Below, in pieces: positions 1 to 10,326 of a DNA stretch of 64,000 nucleotides (position 1 is the first letter of the stretch; the number at the start of each line of letters is the position of its first letter). Under the pieces are notes generated by a model. It did not search any database. It was not told the origin of the DNA and saw only the letters and a list, made by a program, of their open reading frames with translations. The translations under genes and the position numbers were made by a program. The stretch is from Neostapfia colusana. Its lineage: Eukaryota > Streptophyta > Magnoliopsida > Poales > Poaceae. The stretch lies in the NCBI GenBank assembly GCA_030760725.1, contig JASWHV010000012.1, forward strand, positions 82,162,968 through 82,226,967, written 5' to 3'.

Positions 1-474
1 CTCACACCTCTCTACTATGTGTGGATATGGACAACGCTGAAACGTCCCACAACTCACACTAAGCACACAATCACAAGCAATCATCTCAAAAGTTCAGCAC
101 ACAACTCCTATTCAAGGCTTACTCAATGGCGGTCCTATGGGGTTTTGGGGTGATACCAATCTGTGACTACTCTGTGACTTTGTCCTATGGTCAAGGTGGT
201 TCCAATGCCAATCTATGCATTTTACCTAAGCTTACATCCTACGGTCAACGTGACTTCTAATACCAAACTGTTACTAGGCCTACGTCCTACGGTCAATCGT
301 GGTATCTATACCAATCTGTGATCTCTATCTAGGTGTGTGACCTACGATCAACCGTGGTAGGTTAATACCAATCTGTGTCTAGGGGTATGTCCTACAGTCA
401 ACGTGGTAGCTCTGATAGCAACTTGACCTATCTAGGCGTGTGATCTACTGTCAACCGTGGCTCTCATACCAACT
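1..474 (-). mobile_element. RLG-A1 internal 5' leader (minus strand, element continues left of window)
   Basis: Reverse complement of the leader that follows the LTR in the RLG-A copies at 41831 and 57936. Read on the minus strand it starts right after the LTR end at 475 with a 3-base spacer and a primer binding site, then a tandem series of PBS-like units, then the non-coding leader that would lead to gag beyond the left edge. No coding sequence of this element lies in the window. Confidence 0.85.
146..471 (-). repeat. Tandem array of PBS-like units after the RLG-A1 LTR
   Basis: On the minus strand the unit starts with TGGTATGAGAGC at 471-460, one mismatch from the Met-tRNA primer site. It recurs with decay starting near 420, 370, 313, 265, 210 and 158, about every 52 bases. 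Each unit continues with a segment like CACGTTGACYGTAGGACG and then CCTAGRTAG. Seven units are recognisable. Only the first lies at the normal distance (3 bases) from the LTR. Confidence 0.75.
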
Positions 475-624
475 TATGACGCCTGGTTCTGAGAGGAAAG
501 CTCTCGGAACCGAGACTGATGCGTATGTGTGCCCCGTATGTTCATGACACATACACATACTTCACAAACTGAATTCAGAATATATATAACCATGAATAAC
601 AGAGTTTATTACAATGTCTCATGA

Positions 625-735
625 GTCTTAGACTCATTCTAGCAGCAGAAGTTTTATCTTAGCAGCGGAAATCTTATTCTAGCAGCGGAAGTCTTTATTC
701 TAGCAGTGGAAGTCTTCTAACTAGTGTGGAAGCAA
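625..735 (-). repeat. Minisatellite CCGCTGCTAGA in RLG-A LTR end
   Basis: About four degenerate copies of a 25-30 base unit containing CTTCCGCTGCTAGA (read on the minus strand). The same block sits at the equivalent place in the other RLG-A LTRs, near 38195-38275, 41615-41690 and 57705-57775, so it is a family feature. Confidence 0.6.
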
Positions 736-2638
736 TCTAAGCAGCAGCAGCGGTTCCATCTCTACTCCATCCCCACAGGCAAGTTGACGGGGGATCACAC
801 TCCTAGTACTCCACGTGGTCTTCATAGTACATGATATACTCAGCAAGTGCGGAAAAATATGATATGTAGCTTACAACAAGACAGGTATAAAAAGGCTCAT
901 TGCAGAAAGCAAAGTTTATTTCTCAAAACACGGTGAAAACATCAACTTAGCTTTAAGTGAATGTAATCCTAACATGTATTTAAACATTAACATATCTCCA
1001 TCATGATTCATCCCTTTCCATGTCTCAACCAGACATTAATCTTTCTCAACTTTGCTCATGAATACCATCTCGTATTCACTACCATTTCATCTCATATTCA
1101 ATTTCGTCTCATTCTGAGACCAAATCTCATTGTCATGACTCAACAGTCATGGAACCAATCTCATTACCTGGACTCAACAGTCCCGAAAATCAAACCATAA
1201 CCAACCAATAACCAAAAACCATAACCTCCCAAAAACCATCCCATCTAATCATGTGAGTTGTCCAGCCGCTCGTGACCGTAAGCTCGGCTATCATGATAGT
1301 TTTAGACTCTGCATAGTTTGCACCAGTTTACCCACAAGTTTGTGATTTCATCACCTGTTGGCGACTGCAGAACCTCCATTATACCAGTACACAACCGTCG
1401 GTGTATGGTCAAGAGATCATAAAATAGCCTTTACAAAAGGGCTACTAGATGTATGGACTCACTAAGACTTCACCAGCAGGCTAGAATCTCCAATTCTCCC
1501 ACCCACGGGCCCCCTCTTGTGCCATGCAGTTCTCAGGGAAGTCCTCACTCGACTCCCATTCCTCGCGCCTTCCACGGTCCATAACAATCTAGTAACTTAA
1601 CTAATTAGTCAGATAAGCCGCACCCATATTTGGCCTTGTGGTGGTACTGTTATCCTGGCTTGGCTAGCATGAACCGGTCCCCATATCTACGGCAAGTTAC
1701 TACCATCTCATTCTACCTCATTCACAAACCAAGCTTGCCTAGATCTCCCTCCGATTCATGTTTATTAACAACATCAGTTTTCTCATTATTCTTATGAGTG
1801 CAGTTAGCTAGACACATCTATCTCGCTTCCCATATCCCATGGACTCAACGAATCATAAAAGCAAAAACTATACCCGACTCAATAACTTTCCCGACGATAA
1901 GGGTGGTCAACAAAACTAGTAAACTCCTATGAAAGGGTTTGCCATCAAGTTAACTCAAGCACACACACCTTTTCGCAAACAAAACAGTTTTCCAAAAACA
2001 TGGGATCAATATGGTCAAGGGGCACTTACCTTGTTCTTGCGGCTCTGGTTGCTCAAATTCTTGCTGTTGTAGTCCGTCGTAGATAGCTCCCTGATCTTGT
2101 CCTTCTAATTACGATCACGCACATACAAGATTCACAGCAATCAATATCATGCACAAACTCTACTTTAAGATGCAATGATGCATATGCATGCTTAATGCTA
2201 TGATGCAATTTTTGTTAGATCTGTTTGTACGTGTTCTTGCATGTTTTGATAGACCTTCATGGGGTTTTACGATGAATAGAGGTGTAAAGATCAAATGTGG
2301 ACGTGGTGATGATCTGGACTCAAGATCTAGATCAAACCGATCAACAGTGATCTGTCCACGAAAAAGCTTCTGTTTGAAAGGATCAAATAACAGATGCAAA
2401 GAAAACGCGATGATATCGTAAGGTGGTAATGGAGACCTACCTTACTTCCTTCGGTCCTTCCTCTAGCAAAACATATCGTCGGCTCTCCTCCGGCGATGGC
2501 AATCGTGTCTGGGCTCGTCGGCGGTCTCTCTGGTGCTCAAACTTCGGCGAAGGGTTTTAGCTCGGCGAGTTTGGGGCTAGGGCTTCTAAGTTGTCGGCTT
2601 TATAAAAGATGTTACGACCAAGGGGTTGTTCCGGGTTC

Positions 2639-2646
2639 TATTTATA
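2639..2646 (-). promoter_or_regulatory. TATA box of RLG-A1 LTR
   Basis: TATAAATA on the minus strand, followed by GAACCC as in the sister LTRs (39687, 55695, and 36219 in RLG-A2). It lies about 190 bases downstream of the G-box array, where an LTR core promoter is expected. Confidence 0.65.
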
Positions 2647-2837
2647 ATCGGGAAGAGAAGAGTCCTAATCTGATCGGAATTCGAATAAGAGTTCTATTCA
2701 AATTGTTTTTGAATCTTAACAACTTATCTTCAATTGATTTGGTGCGGTAGCAACGTGGAATTCGTGTTGGTTTCCTCAGTACCGGGGATTCCCACGCGTA
2801 CAGAAGAAAAACCGCTTCAAATCTCGTTACCTCTGCA

Positions 2838-3575
2838 GTGATGAGCTCCGGAGGCTCCATGTGTCCTGCGGGAACCTGGGCCCCTTTTCCGCAGAGACAA
2901 GCTCCGGTTTTGTCGCGTGTCAGGCGGGCGAGACCTCCCTCTTTCTCAGAGGCGAGCTCCGCGTGCGCCCCGCGTCCTGGCAGGCGGGAACCTTCCTCTC
3001 TCCAGAGGCGAGCTCCGCGTACGCCACGTGTCAGTGCCGGACCTCCCCTCTCTTTGGAGGTGGCTCCGAGTGTGCCATGTGTCAATTCCGGACCTCCCCT
3101 CTCTTCGGAGGTGAGCTCTGAGAATGCCACGTGTCAAGCAGCGCCAGACTTCCTTTCTCCTCAGAGACGAGCTCCGGAGGTTGACACGTGTCCAACAGCG
3201 ACGGACCTCTCGGAGGTGGGCTCCGGAGGTGACACGTGTCTGGTAGTGTCGGACCTCCCGGAGGCAAGCTCCGCAGGTGACATGTGTCTAGTAGGACCGG
3301 ACCTCTCGGAGGTAAGCTCCGAGAGCGACTCGTGTCTGGCGAGCCGGACCTCTCGGAAGTGAGTTCCGAGAGCGACACGTGTCCCGCACGGCGGGTCCTC
3401 TCTTTTTCACAGCGACTAGCTCCGAAGACGACACGTGTCCCATAGGGTTGGACCTCTCCCCCTTTTACGAGGATGAGCCCCGAGCCTGCCACGTAGCCAG
3501 TTTAGCGGCGGATCTCTCCCCCTTTGCGGAGATGAGCTCCGAATGTGCCATGTGGTCAGCGGGCCGCAGGAGTTG
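2838..3575 (-). repeat. G-box/ABRE tandem array in RLG-A1 U3
   Basis: About a dozen degenerate units spaced roughly 45-60 bases, each with a CACGTG-type core (often GACACGTGTC or CCACGTGTC) and a GGAGCTC-like partner, separated by GGTCCG-type linkers. The cores match ACGTGKC, the ABA-response element consensus bound by plant bZIP factors. A regulatory role is inferred from motif density and from its place upstream of the TATA box. Confidence 0.7.
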
Positions 3576-3713
3576 TCTTCGGTGCTCTCTGTGAACCGGA
3601 TTTGGCTCTTTTTTTGGCTATCTTTTTAATATTTTCTCTATTTCTACTTATTTTGAATGTTTTCTCTACATGAAACATGAATACATGCAGAAATAAAAAA
3701 TAAGGGTGTCACA

Positions 3714-5216
3714 GGTGCCCAAGCCGGGGCGCAGAGACGTGCCGAGGGTGGCGCCCACAGAGGCGCCCAGGGCGGCGCCGCCGGCAACCGGAAGCCAGCA
3801 CGAGACGACACCTGCCACAACTGTGGCAAGCTTGGTCATTGGTCCACGGAGTGTCGGCAGCAACGATGTGGCCAGGCCCACGCCACACAGGTGGAGGAGG
3901 AGGAGCCGACTCTGCTCCTGGCGCACGGAAGCATCGAGCCACCTCCAGTGGCATCGGCCGCAGCGGCTCTCCTCTACATCGATGAGCTGAGAGCACACGC
4001 CTTTCTCGGTGACGGCTCCAGCAACGACAAGACTGACGGGTGGTGCCTCGACACCGGCGCCACCCATAACATGACTGGTCGACGGGAGTTCTTCACTGAG
4101 TTTGACCCCAATGTTCGAGGCTCCGTCATCCTCACCGCCGAGTCTGGTGAGCACAGGATGCTCGTCGGAGTCTACTACATCCCCGCGTTGAGGAACTCTA
4201 TCATCAGCCTGGGCCAACTGGATGAGAACGGTTCACGCGTGGAGATCAAGGACGGAGTCATGAGGATTTGGGATCGCCATCGTCGCCTTCTTACCAAGGT
4301 AACCAAAGACACCAATTGACTCTACGTCCTTAACGTGCAGGTAGCACAAGCTCTCTACCTTGCTACTTGCCGGGATGACGAGGCGTGGCAGTGGCATGAG
4401 CACTTTGGGCACCTTCACTTCAAGGCCCTGAAGCGGCTCAGTGCCAAGGAGATGGTACGGGGTCTGCCGTGCCTTGACCATGTGGAGCAGTTCTGCAATG
4501 TCTGCGTAGTGACAAAGCAGAGGCGGCTCCCCTTTCCCCAGCACTCAAGCTTCTAAGACAAGGAGCGGCTCGACCTCGTGCACGGCTACACCGGGAGGAC
4601 GACGTTACTTCCTGCTGCTTGTCAATGACCTCTCCCGCTACATGTGGGTTATGGTCCTCGGCAGCACGGGAGAGGCTGTGAACGCCATCAGGCGCGCGCA
4701 GGCCATTGCGGAGGCGGAGTGCAGCCGCAAGCTGCGCGTGCTGCGCACCGACAACAGCGGCGAATTCACGACGGCTGAATTCGCGTCGTACTGCATGGAT
4801 GAGGGTGTTCAGCGCCACTACTCCGCGCCGTATAGCTTGCAGCAGAACGGCATCGTTGAGCGACACAACCAGACGGTTGTGGGGATGGCTCGGGCTCTCT
4901 TCAAGCAGAGGGGAATGCTGGCTATGTTCTAGGGAGAGGCAGTGGTGACGGCGGTCTACATCCTCAACCGCTCGCCCACCAAGGCTCTCAACGGCACGAC
5001 GCCGTACGAGGCTTGGCATGGGCGCAAGCCGACAGTCTCTCACCTACGTGTCTTCGGCTGCCTCGCGTTTGCCAAGGAGCTTGGCCACATCAGCAAGCTC
5101 GACGACAGGAGCACTCCAGGGCTGTTCATCGGCTACACGGAGGGCTCAAAGGCCTACCGCATTCTCGACCCAGGAACACAGCGTGTGCGCACGGCACGTG
5201 ATGTAGTTCAATGAAG
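3714..5216 (+). pseudogene. copia gag C-terminus, protease and integrase (broken)
   Basis: The CCHC zinc knuckle of Gag (CHNCGKLGHWSTEC) lies at about 3810-3850. The aspartic protease follows with the motif LDTGATH near 4047-4067. Then come the GAG-pre-integrase His/Cys zinc finger (HEHFGHLHF ... CNVC, about 4397-4505) and the integrase core with RTDNSGEF and the QNGIVERHNQ glutamate region (about 4746-4875). In-frame stops occur at about 4317, 4553, 4930 and 5212. The stretch after the zinc finger (about 4575-4590) looks deleted where the first catalytic Asp of integrase should be. Not functional. Confidence 0.85.
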
Positions 5217-5239
5217 GACGAGGATGGGCATGGGACAAG

Positions 5240-6720
5240 GTGGTAGACGACGGCTCGACTCCGACGTGTGACAACTTCATCGTCGAGTACGTCCACTTCA
5301 TGGGAACTGGGGTAGTAGGCAGCTCTTCTCCATCGACTTCAGCGCCACGCTCCCCAGTCACGACCTCGGCTACGATGACCTCTCCACCACCACATCCGGT
5401 GACCCCATGCACTCCAGCACCGACTGCCATCCCTCCGGGTATGTCCACTCCGACACCAGTTCTTGTCGAGCACAAACCGATGGAGTTCGTTACTCCTCTC
5501 TCCCGCGATGAGGAGCGCATCGACGCGTACCATGACGGCGAGCCGTTTCGGTATCGTACGATGGAGGATCTTCTCGGTGACCAGTCAGTGCAGGGACTGG
5601 TCCCTCGCGATCTAGAGGCGCAGTTGCATCTTGCGTGCGATGACGGTGAGCCTTGGTCTTTCGTGGAGGCTGAGAGACACGCGGCATGGCGTGTCGTGAT
5701 GCAGTCGGAGATGGATGCGGTTGAGAACAGCGACACCTGGGAGCTTGCTGACCTCCCTCATGGTCACCGCGCGATCACCCTTAAGTGGGTGTTCAAGCTG
5801 AAGAGGGATGAAGCCGGTGCCATCGTCAAGCACAAGGCTCGCTTGGTGGCATGCGTTTTCGTGCAACAGGAGGGGATCGACTTCGACAATGCCTTTGCTC
5901 CTGTGGTGTGGATGGAATCTGTGCAACTCCTCCTTGCGCTGGCTGCTCAGGGAGGCTGGCTGGTTCAGCACATGAATGTCAAGTCGGTGTTTCTTAACGG
6001 TGGTTTAAAGGAGGAGGTCTATGTGCACCAGCCGCCGGGATTTACGATTCCTAGCAAGGAGGGCAAGGTGTTGCGTCTGCGCAAGGCCCTCTATGGCCTG
6101 CGGCAGGCACCAAGGGCGTGGAATGCCAAGTTGGACTCCACACTCAAGGGGATGGGCTTCGAGCAAAGCCCGCACGAGACGGCCATCTACCGGCAGGGCA
6201 ATGGAGGAAATGCCCTACTGGTGGGTGTCTACATCGACGACTTGGTGATCACCGGCACCAAGGATGTGGAGGTGGCAGCGTTCAAGAAAGCGATGAAAGC
6301 CATCTTTCAGATGAGTGACCTATGATCTCTCTCCTTCTACCTGGGGATCGAGGTGCAGTAGACCGACTCCGGGATCATGCTTCGACAAACTGCCTACGCC
6401 AAGCGTATTGTTGAGCTGGCTGGGCTCACAGACTGCAACCCAGATCTCACTCCCATAGAGGAGAGGCTGAAACTGAGCTGCAACAGCACGACAGAGGAGG
6501 TGGACGCCACGCAGTATCGGCATCTTGTGGGGAGCCTTCGCTACCTCGCCCACACACGGCCGGACAGGGCATTCTCTGTCGGATACGTCAGTCGGTTCAT
6601 GCAGCGACCAACGACAGAGTACCAGCAGGCTGTGTAGAGGATTATCCGCTATGTTGTGGGGACTCTCGACCACGGCCTCTACTACCCGAGGTGTCCTGGG
6701 GCGGCACACCTTGTCGGGTA
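5240..6720 (+). pseudogene. copia reverse transcriptase and start of RNase H (broken)
   Basis: A proline/serine/threonine-rich linker is followed by a copia-type RT: KHKARLVACVFVQQEG at about 5827-5875, a variant of the usual RT N-terminal motif, and the catalytic YIDD at about 6229-6240. The first open stretch ends at a stop at 6323-6325; after it the reading continues through another stop near 6360 and one near 6637. Sequence resembling the start of the RNase H linker runs to about 6717, where gypsy RT begins. Copia RTs usually carry Y-V-D-D; the Ile is a mild variant. It is a fragment with no product expected. Confidence 0.85.
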
Positions 6721-6727
6721 CCAATCC

Positions 6728-9485
6728 TTAATTCCCGGTGCCTCGCTGCCCAATCATGCGCCATACCGTACCAATCCTGATGAGATGAAGGAGATTACGC
6801 ATCAAGTTCAGGAGCTACTCGACAAAGGTTATATACGTGAATCCCTTAGTCCTTGTGCTGTTCCTGTTATACTAGTACCAAAAAAGGATGGTACATCTCG
6901 TATGTGCGTTGATTATAGAGCCATTAATAATATTGCTATTCGATATCGTCATCCTATTCCTAGGCTCGATGATATGCTTGATGAATTAAGTGGCTCTACC
7001 ATATTCTCCAAAGTTGATTTGCGTAGTGGATACCATCAAATTCATATGAAATTGGGAGATGAATGGAAAACAGCATTTAAAACAAAGTTTGGCTTATATG
7101 AGTGATTAGTCATGCCTTTTGGGTTAACTAATGCATCTAGCACATTCATGAGATTAATGAATGAAGTTTTACGTGCTTTCATTGGACGATTTGTGGTAGT
7201 CTATTTTGATGATATACTGATTTATAGTAGAACTTTGGAGGAACATTTGGAACATTTACGTGCGATTTTTATTGCTCTACGTGATGCATGTTTGTTTGGT
7301 AACCTTGGGAAGTGCACCTTTTGCACCGACCGAGTATCTTTTCTTGCCTATGTTATTACTCCACAGGGAATTGAAGTTGATAAAGCCAAGGTTGAAGCAA
7401 CTGAGAGTTGGCCGCAGCCCAAAACGGTCATACAAGTGAGGAGTTTTCTTGGTCTTGCTGGTTTCTACAGGCGTTTTGTGAGAGATTTCAGCATCATTGC
7501 TGCACCTCTCAATGAGCTTACAAAGAAGGATGTGCCTTTTGTTTGGGGTACCACACAGGAAGAAGACTTCACGGTATTGAAAGATAAGTTGACACATGCT
7601 CCTTTACTCTAACTTCCTGATTTTAATAAGACTTTTAAACTTGAATGTGATGCTAGTGGAATTGGATTAGGAGGTGTGTTATTACAAAATGGTAAACCTG
7701 TGGCATACTTTTCTGAAAAATTGAGTGGGCCTAGTCTGAATTATTCTACTTATGATAAGGAATTATATGCTCTTGTTCGGACTTTGGAAATATGGCAACA
7801 TTATTTATGGCCCAAATAATTTGTTATACATTATGATCATGAATCTTTGAAACACATTAAAAGTCAAGCAAAACTGAACCGTAGACATCCCAAATGGGTT
7901 GAATTCATTGACTCCCTTATGTCATTAAACACAAGAAGGGTAAAGAAAATGTTATTGCTGATGCATTGTCTCGACGTTATACTATGCTTTCACAATTTGA
8001 ATTTAAAATATTTGGTTTGGAGACCATCAAAGATCAATATTTGCATAATGCTGAATTTAAAGATGTAATGCAGAATTGTAAGGAAGAAAGAACATGAAAC
8101 AAGTTTGTCTGTAATGATGAATTTGTGTTTCGTGCTAACAAGCTATGCATTCCAGCTAGCTCCGTTCGTCTTTTGTTGTTGCAGGAGGCACATGGAGGAG
8201 GGTTAATGGGACACTTCGGCGTGAAGAAAACGGAGGACATACTTGCTACACATTTCTTTTGGCCAAAGATGAGACGAGATATTGAGCGTTTTGTTGCTCG
8301 CTGTACTACATGTCAAAAAACTAAGTCATGACTCAATCCTCATGGTTTATATATGCCTTTGCTTGTACCTAGTGTTCCATGGGGGGACATCTCCATGGAC
8401 TTTATTTTAGGGTTATCTAGAACAAAGAAGGTGAGGGATAGCATGTCGTGGATAGATTTTCGAAAATAGCACACTTTATACCATTCATAAAAGCGAGGAT
8501 GCTACTAATGTTGCTGATTTGTTCTTTCGTGAAATTATTCGTTTACATGGTGTGTCAAATACAATTGTTTCAGACTGTGACACTAAATTTCTTAGCCACT
8601 TTTGGAGATGTTTATGGGCTAAGTTGGGGACTAACCTATTTTTTAGTACTACATGTCACCCCCAAACTGATGGTCAAACTGAAGTAGTCAATAGAACATT
8701 GTCTACTATGCTTAGGTTGTTTTGAAGAATAACCTAAAAATGTGGGAAGAATGCTTGCCTCATTTTGAATTTGCTTATAATCGTTCGCAGCATTCTACTA
8801 CTAAGATGTGCCCTTTTGAAATTGTGTATAGTTTCCTACCTCGTGCACCTATTGATTTGTTGCCTCTTCCATCTTCGGAGAAGGTTAATTTTGATGCTAA
8901 ACAACATGCCGAATTGATCTTAAATATGCATGAGTTAACTAAGGAAAACATTGAGCGCATGAATGCTAAATACAAACTTGGTGGCGTAGAAAACATATTG
9001 TGTTTGAACCAATAGATCTTATTTGGTTACATTTACGAAAAGATAGGTTTCCTGATTTGCGCAAATCAAAGCTAATGCCACGTGCTGATGGTCCTTTTAA
9101 GGTGTTAAATAAAATAAATGATAATGCATATAAACTTGAGCTATCTGCGGACTTTGGGATTAGTCCCACTTTTAGCATTGCAGATTTGAAACCTTATTTG
9201 GGTGAGGAAGATGTGCTTTCGTCAAGGACGACTTCAATTCAAGAAGGGGAGGATGATGAGGACATCACTACCATAGTTACACCCATAGCCCCTGCTACCA
9301 CACATATGAGACCAATTACTAGAGCTCGCACACGCCAGTTAAATTATCAGGTACTTTCGTTTCTTGGTAATGTTTCTAATATTTATGAGAATATGATGCT
9401 GCCTAAATTGGATACATTTGTGTTTCTTACAAATGAAGGGCCTAGCATGGACAAGAGGAATGAACATGGGAGCATCATCAAGTAG
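6728..9485 (+). pseudogene. RLG-C1 pol: RT, RNase H, integrase (broken)
   Basis: RT begins near LIPGASLPN and shows VDYRAINN, KVDLRSGYHQI and the catalytic YFDD (about 7201-7212). A stop at 7103 sits where the family has a tryptophan before MPFGLTNA. RNase H (CDASGIGLGGVL near 7650) is broken by stops at 7610 and about 7817 and a shift near 7918. The integrase zinc finger (EAHGGGLMGHFG ... CTTCQ, 8187-8320), SMDF, SDCDTKF and TDGQTEVVNR (about 8665-8695) are recognisable but interrupted. The last open stretch (9000-9485) crosses the PPT and continues about 230 bases into the 3' LTR, as in CRM elements. Confidence 0.85.
9241..9253 (+). other. Polypurine tract of RLG-C1
   Basis: AAGAAGGGGAGGA lies directly before the LTR start TGATGAGGAC. 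This is the plus-strand priming site for reverse transcription. Confidence 0.75.
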
Positions 9486-10314
9486 GGAGATGAAGGCGCG
9501 TGAGAAAGGAACCAGAACGGAGTTTCTAGTGGAGTTTTCAGCACTTTGAAGCCACCTTGATGACATACACGGACATGGAAGAAATATACAAGCTGGTGGA
9601 TCAGAATAAAGTCAAGTGGATGAATAGCGTACTGTGTACCAAATCTTTAGGCTGGGGTCATTTAAGAGATTTAGACAAATAAGGAAAGAAATAAGGGAAA
9701 TCTCGTCCAACTTTGCTGCTGGACGAAATTTCCTCCTTTCTTCCCCCATTTAAAGATAGATGTGCTATAATGAGGAAAGAAATAGAAGAAATCATATCCT
9801 TGCTACTGCTGGATGGATTTTCCTCTTTCTTTCCCTATTAAAAGGTAGTCTATCTCAGAAAAAGGAAGGTAATAAGGGAGATCACGTCCTACCCTTGTTG
9901 CTGGACGAACTTCCCTCTTCTCTCCCCTATTTAAGTAGGCCAAGAGCTCCTTGAGAGGGCAGGTTTTGTTTAGATTAAAGTTTGCCACAGCTGCAACTCG
10001 CGTACCTCATTTGTGTCCAACGACCAGACCAAGACGTTTCAGAACCTCACTCTCATCAATAAAGTTTTCTTCTTGAATTCACAATATCCAGATTGCAATC
10101 CCAGTTTCTTGCTTGTTCTTCGTTTGCCTGCAGGAAATAGACCCTCGTGTTCAGGTTGATCGTGCTCTGGCCTGGTCAATAACCTTTTGGAGTTGGTTTA
10201 GCGATTGCTAAGGCGCGACGTCTTTACACGTTCGTAGTCGGATCGCCAAAGTCTACTCCACCAAAAACGATAGTTACCATCTCATCGAAAGATGGGGCAC
10301 CTTCGTCTCTATCA
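9254..10314 (+). repeat. RLG-C1 3' LTR
   Basis: Starts TGATGAGGACATC, colinear with the RLG-C2 LTR start TGATGCGGATATC. It carries the same three 90-base repeats (TATA-like boxes near 9748, 9836 and 9927), the TCATCGAAAGATGGGG block near the end, and stops at about CTCTATCA. Length about 1061 bases versus 1019 in RLG-C2. The terminal dinucleotide and exact end are uncertain by a few bases. Confidence 0.78.
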
Positions 10315-10326
10315 CTACGTCAGAAA

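Larger units (their letters stand above)
475..3713 (-). repeat. RLG-A1 5' LTR (minus strand)
   Basis: On the minus strand it begins TGTGACACCC (3713) and ends GTCATA (475; GTCACA in sister copies), 3239 bases. Order along the minus strand: G-box array in U3 (3575-2838), TATA box (2646-2639), a long R-U5 shared with other RLG-A LTRs and, more distantly, RLG-B LTRs, then a small minisatellite near the end. It is a 5' LTR because a PBS and leader follow it. The TSD cannot be tested because the other end is outside the window. No real gene: the open frames through the GC-rich array are by-products of the repeat. Confidence 0.88.
3714..6720 (+). mobile_element. Ty1/copia fragment, 5' and 3' truncated
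   Basis: Starts abruptly at the RLG-A1 LTR edge inside the gag C-terminus and ends abruptly in the RT/RNase H region, where it joins gypsy RT. The domain order zinc knuckle, protease, integrase, RT is the copia order, with integrase before RT. No LTR of this element is in the window. The G+C-rich coding sequence differs from the AT-richer gypsy sequence that follows it. Confidence 0.85.
6721..10314 (+). mobile_element. RLG-C1, 3' half of a CRM-like Ty3/gypsy element
   Basis: Contains RT, RNase H and integrase remnants, a PPT (9241-9253) and a 3' LTR (9254-10314). The 5' half is missing; it was replaced by the copia fragment. After the LTR about 12 unassigned bases precede RLG-B1. CRM assignment rests on the TGATG LTR start, a pol frame that runs into the 3' LTR, and family resemblance to RLG-C2. 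Confidence 0.8.

Noticed and set aside
2642..3492. Long overlapping GC-rich ORFs through the G-box arrays (also 22807-23283, 38872-39619, 48311-48816, 54731-55438)
   Set aside because: Open in several frames on both strands, a usual by-product of short GC-rich tandem repeats. Repetitive Pro/Arg/Ser proteins without domains.
3714..6325. Functional host gene suggested by long GC-rich ORFs
   Set aside because: Domain order and motifs are those of a copia polyprotein with several stops and deletions.
10315..10326. Short unassigned sequence between RLG-C1 and RLG-B1 as a TSD or target remnant
   Set aside because: About 12 bases; no matching duplicate is visible and the RLG-C1 LTR end is uncertain by a few bases.
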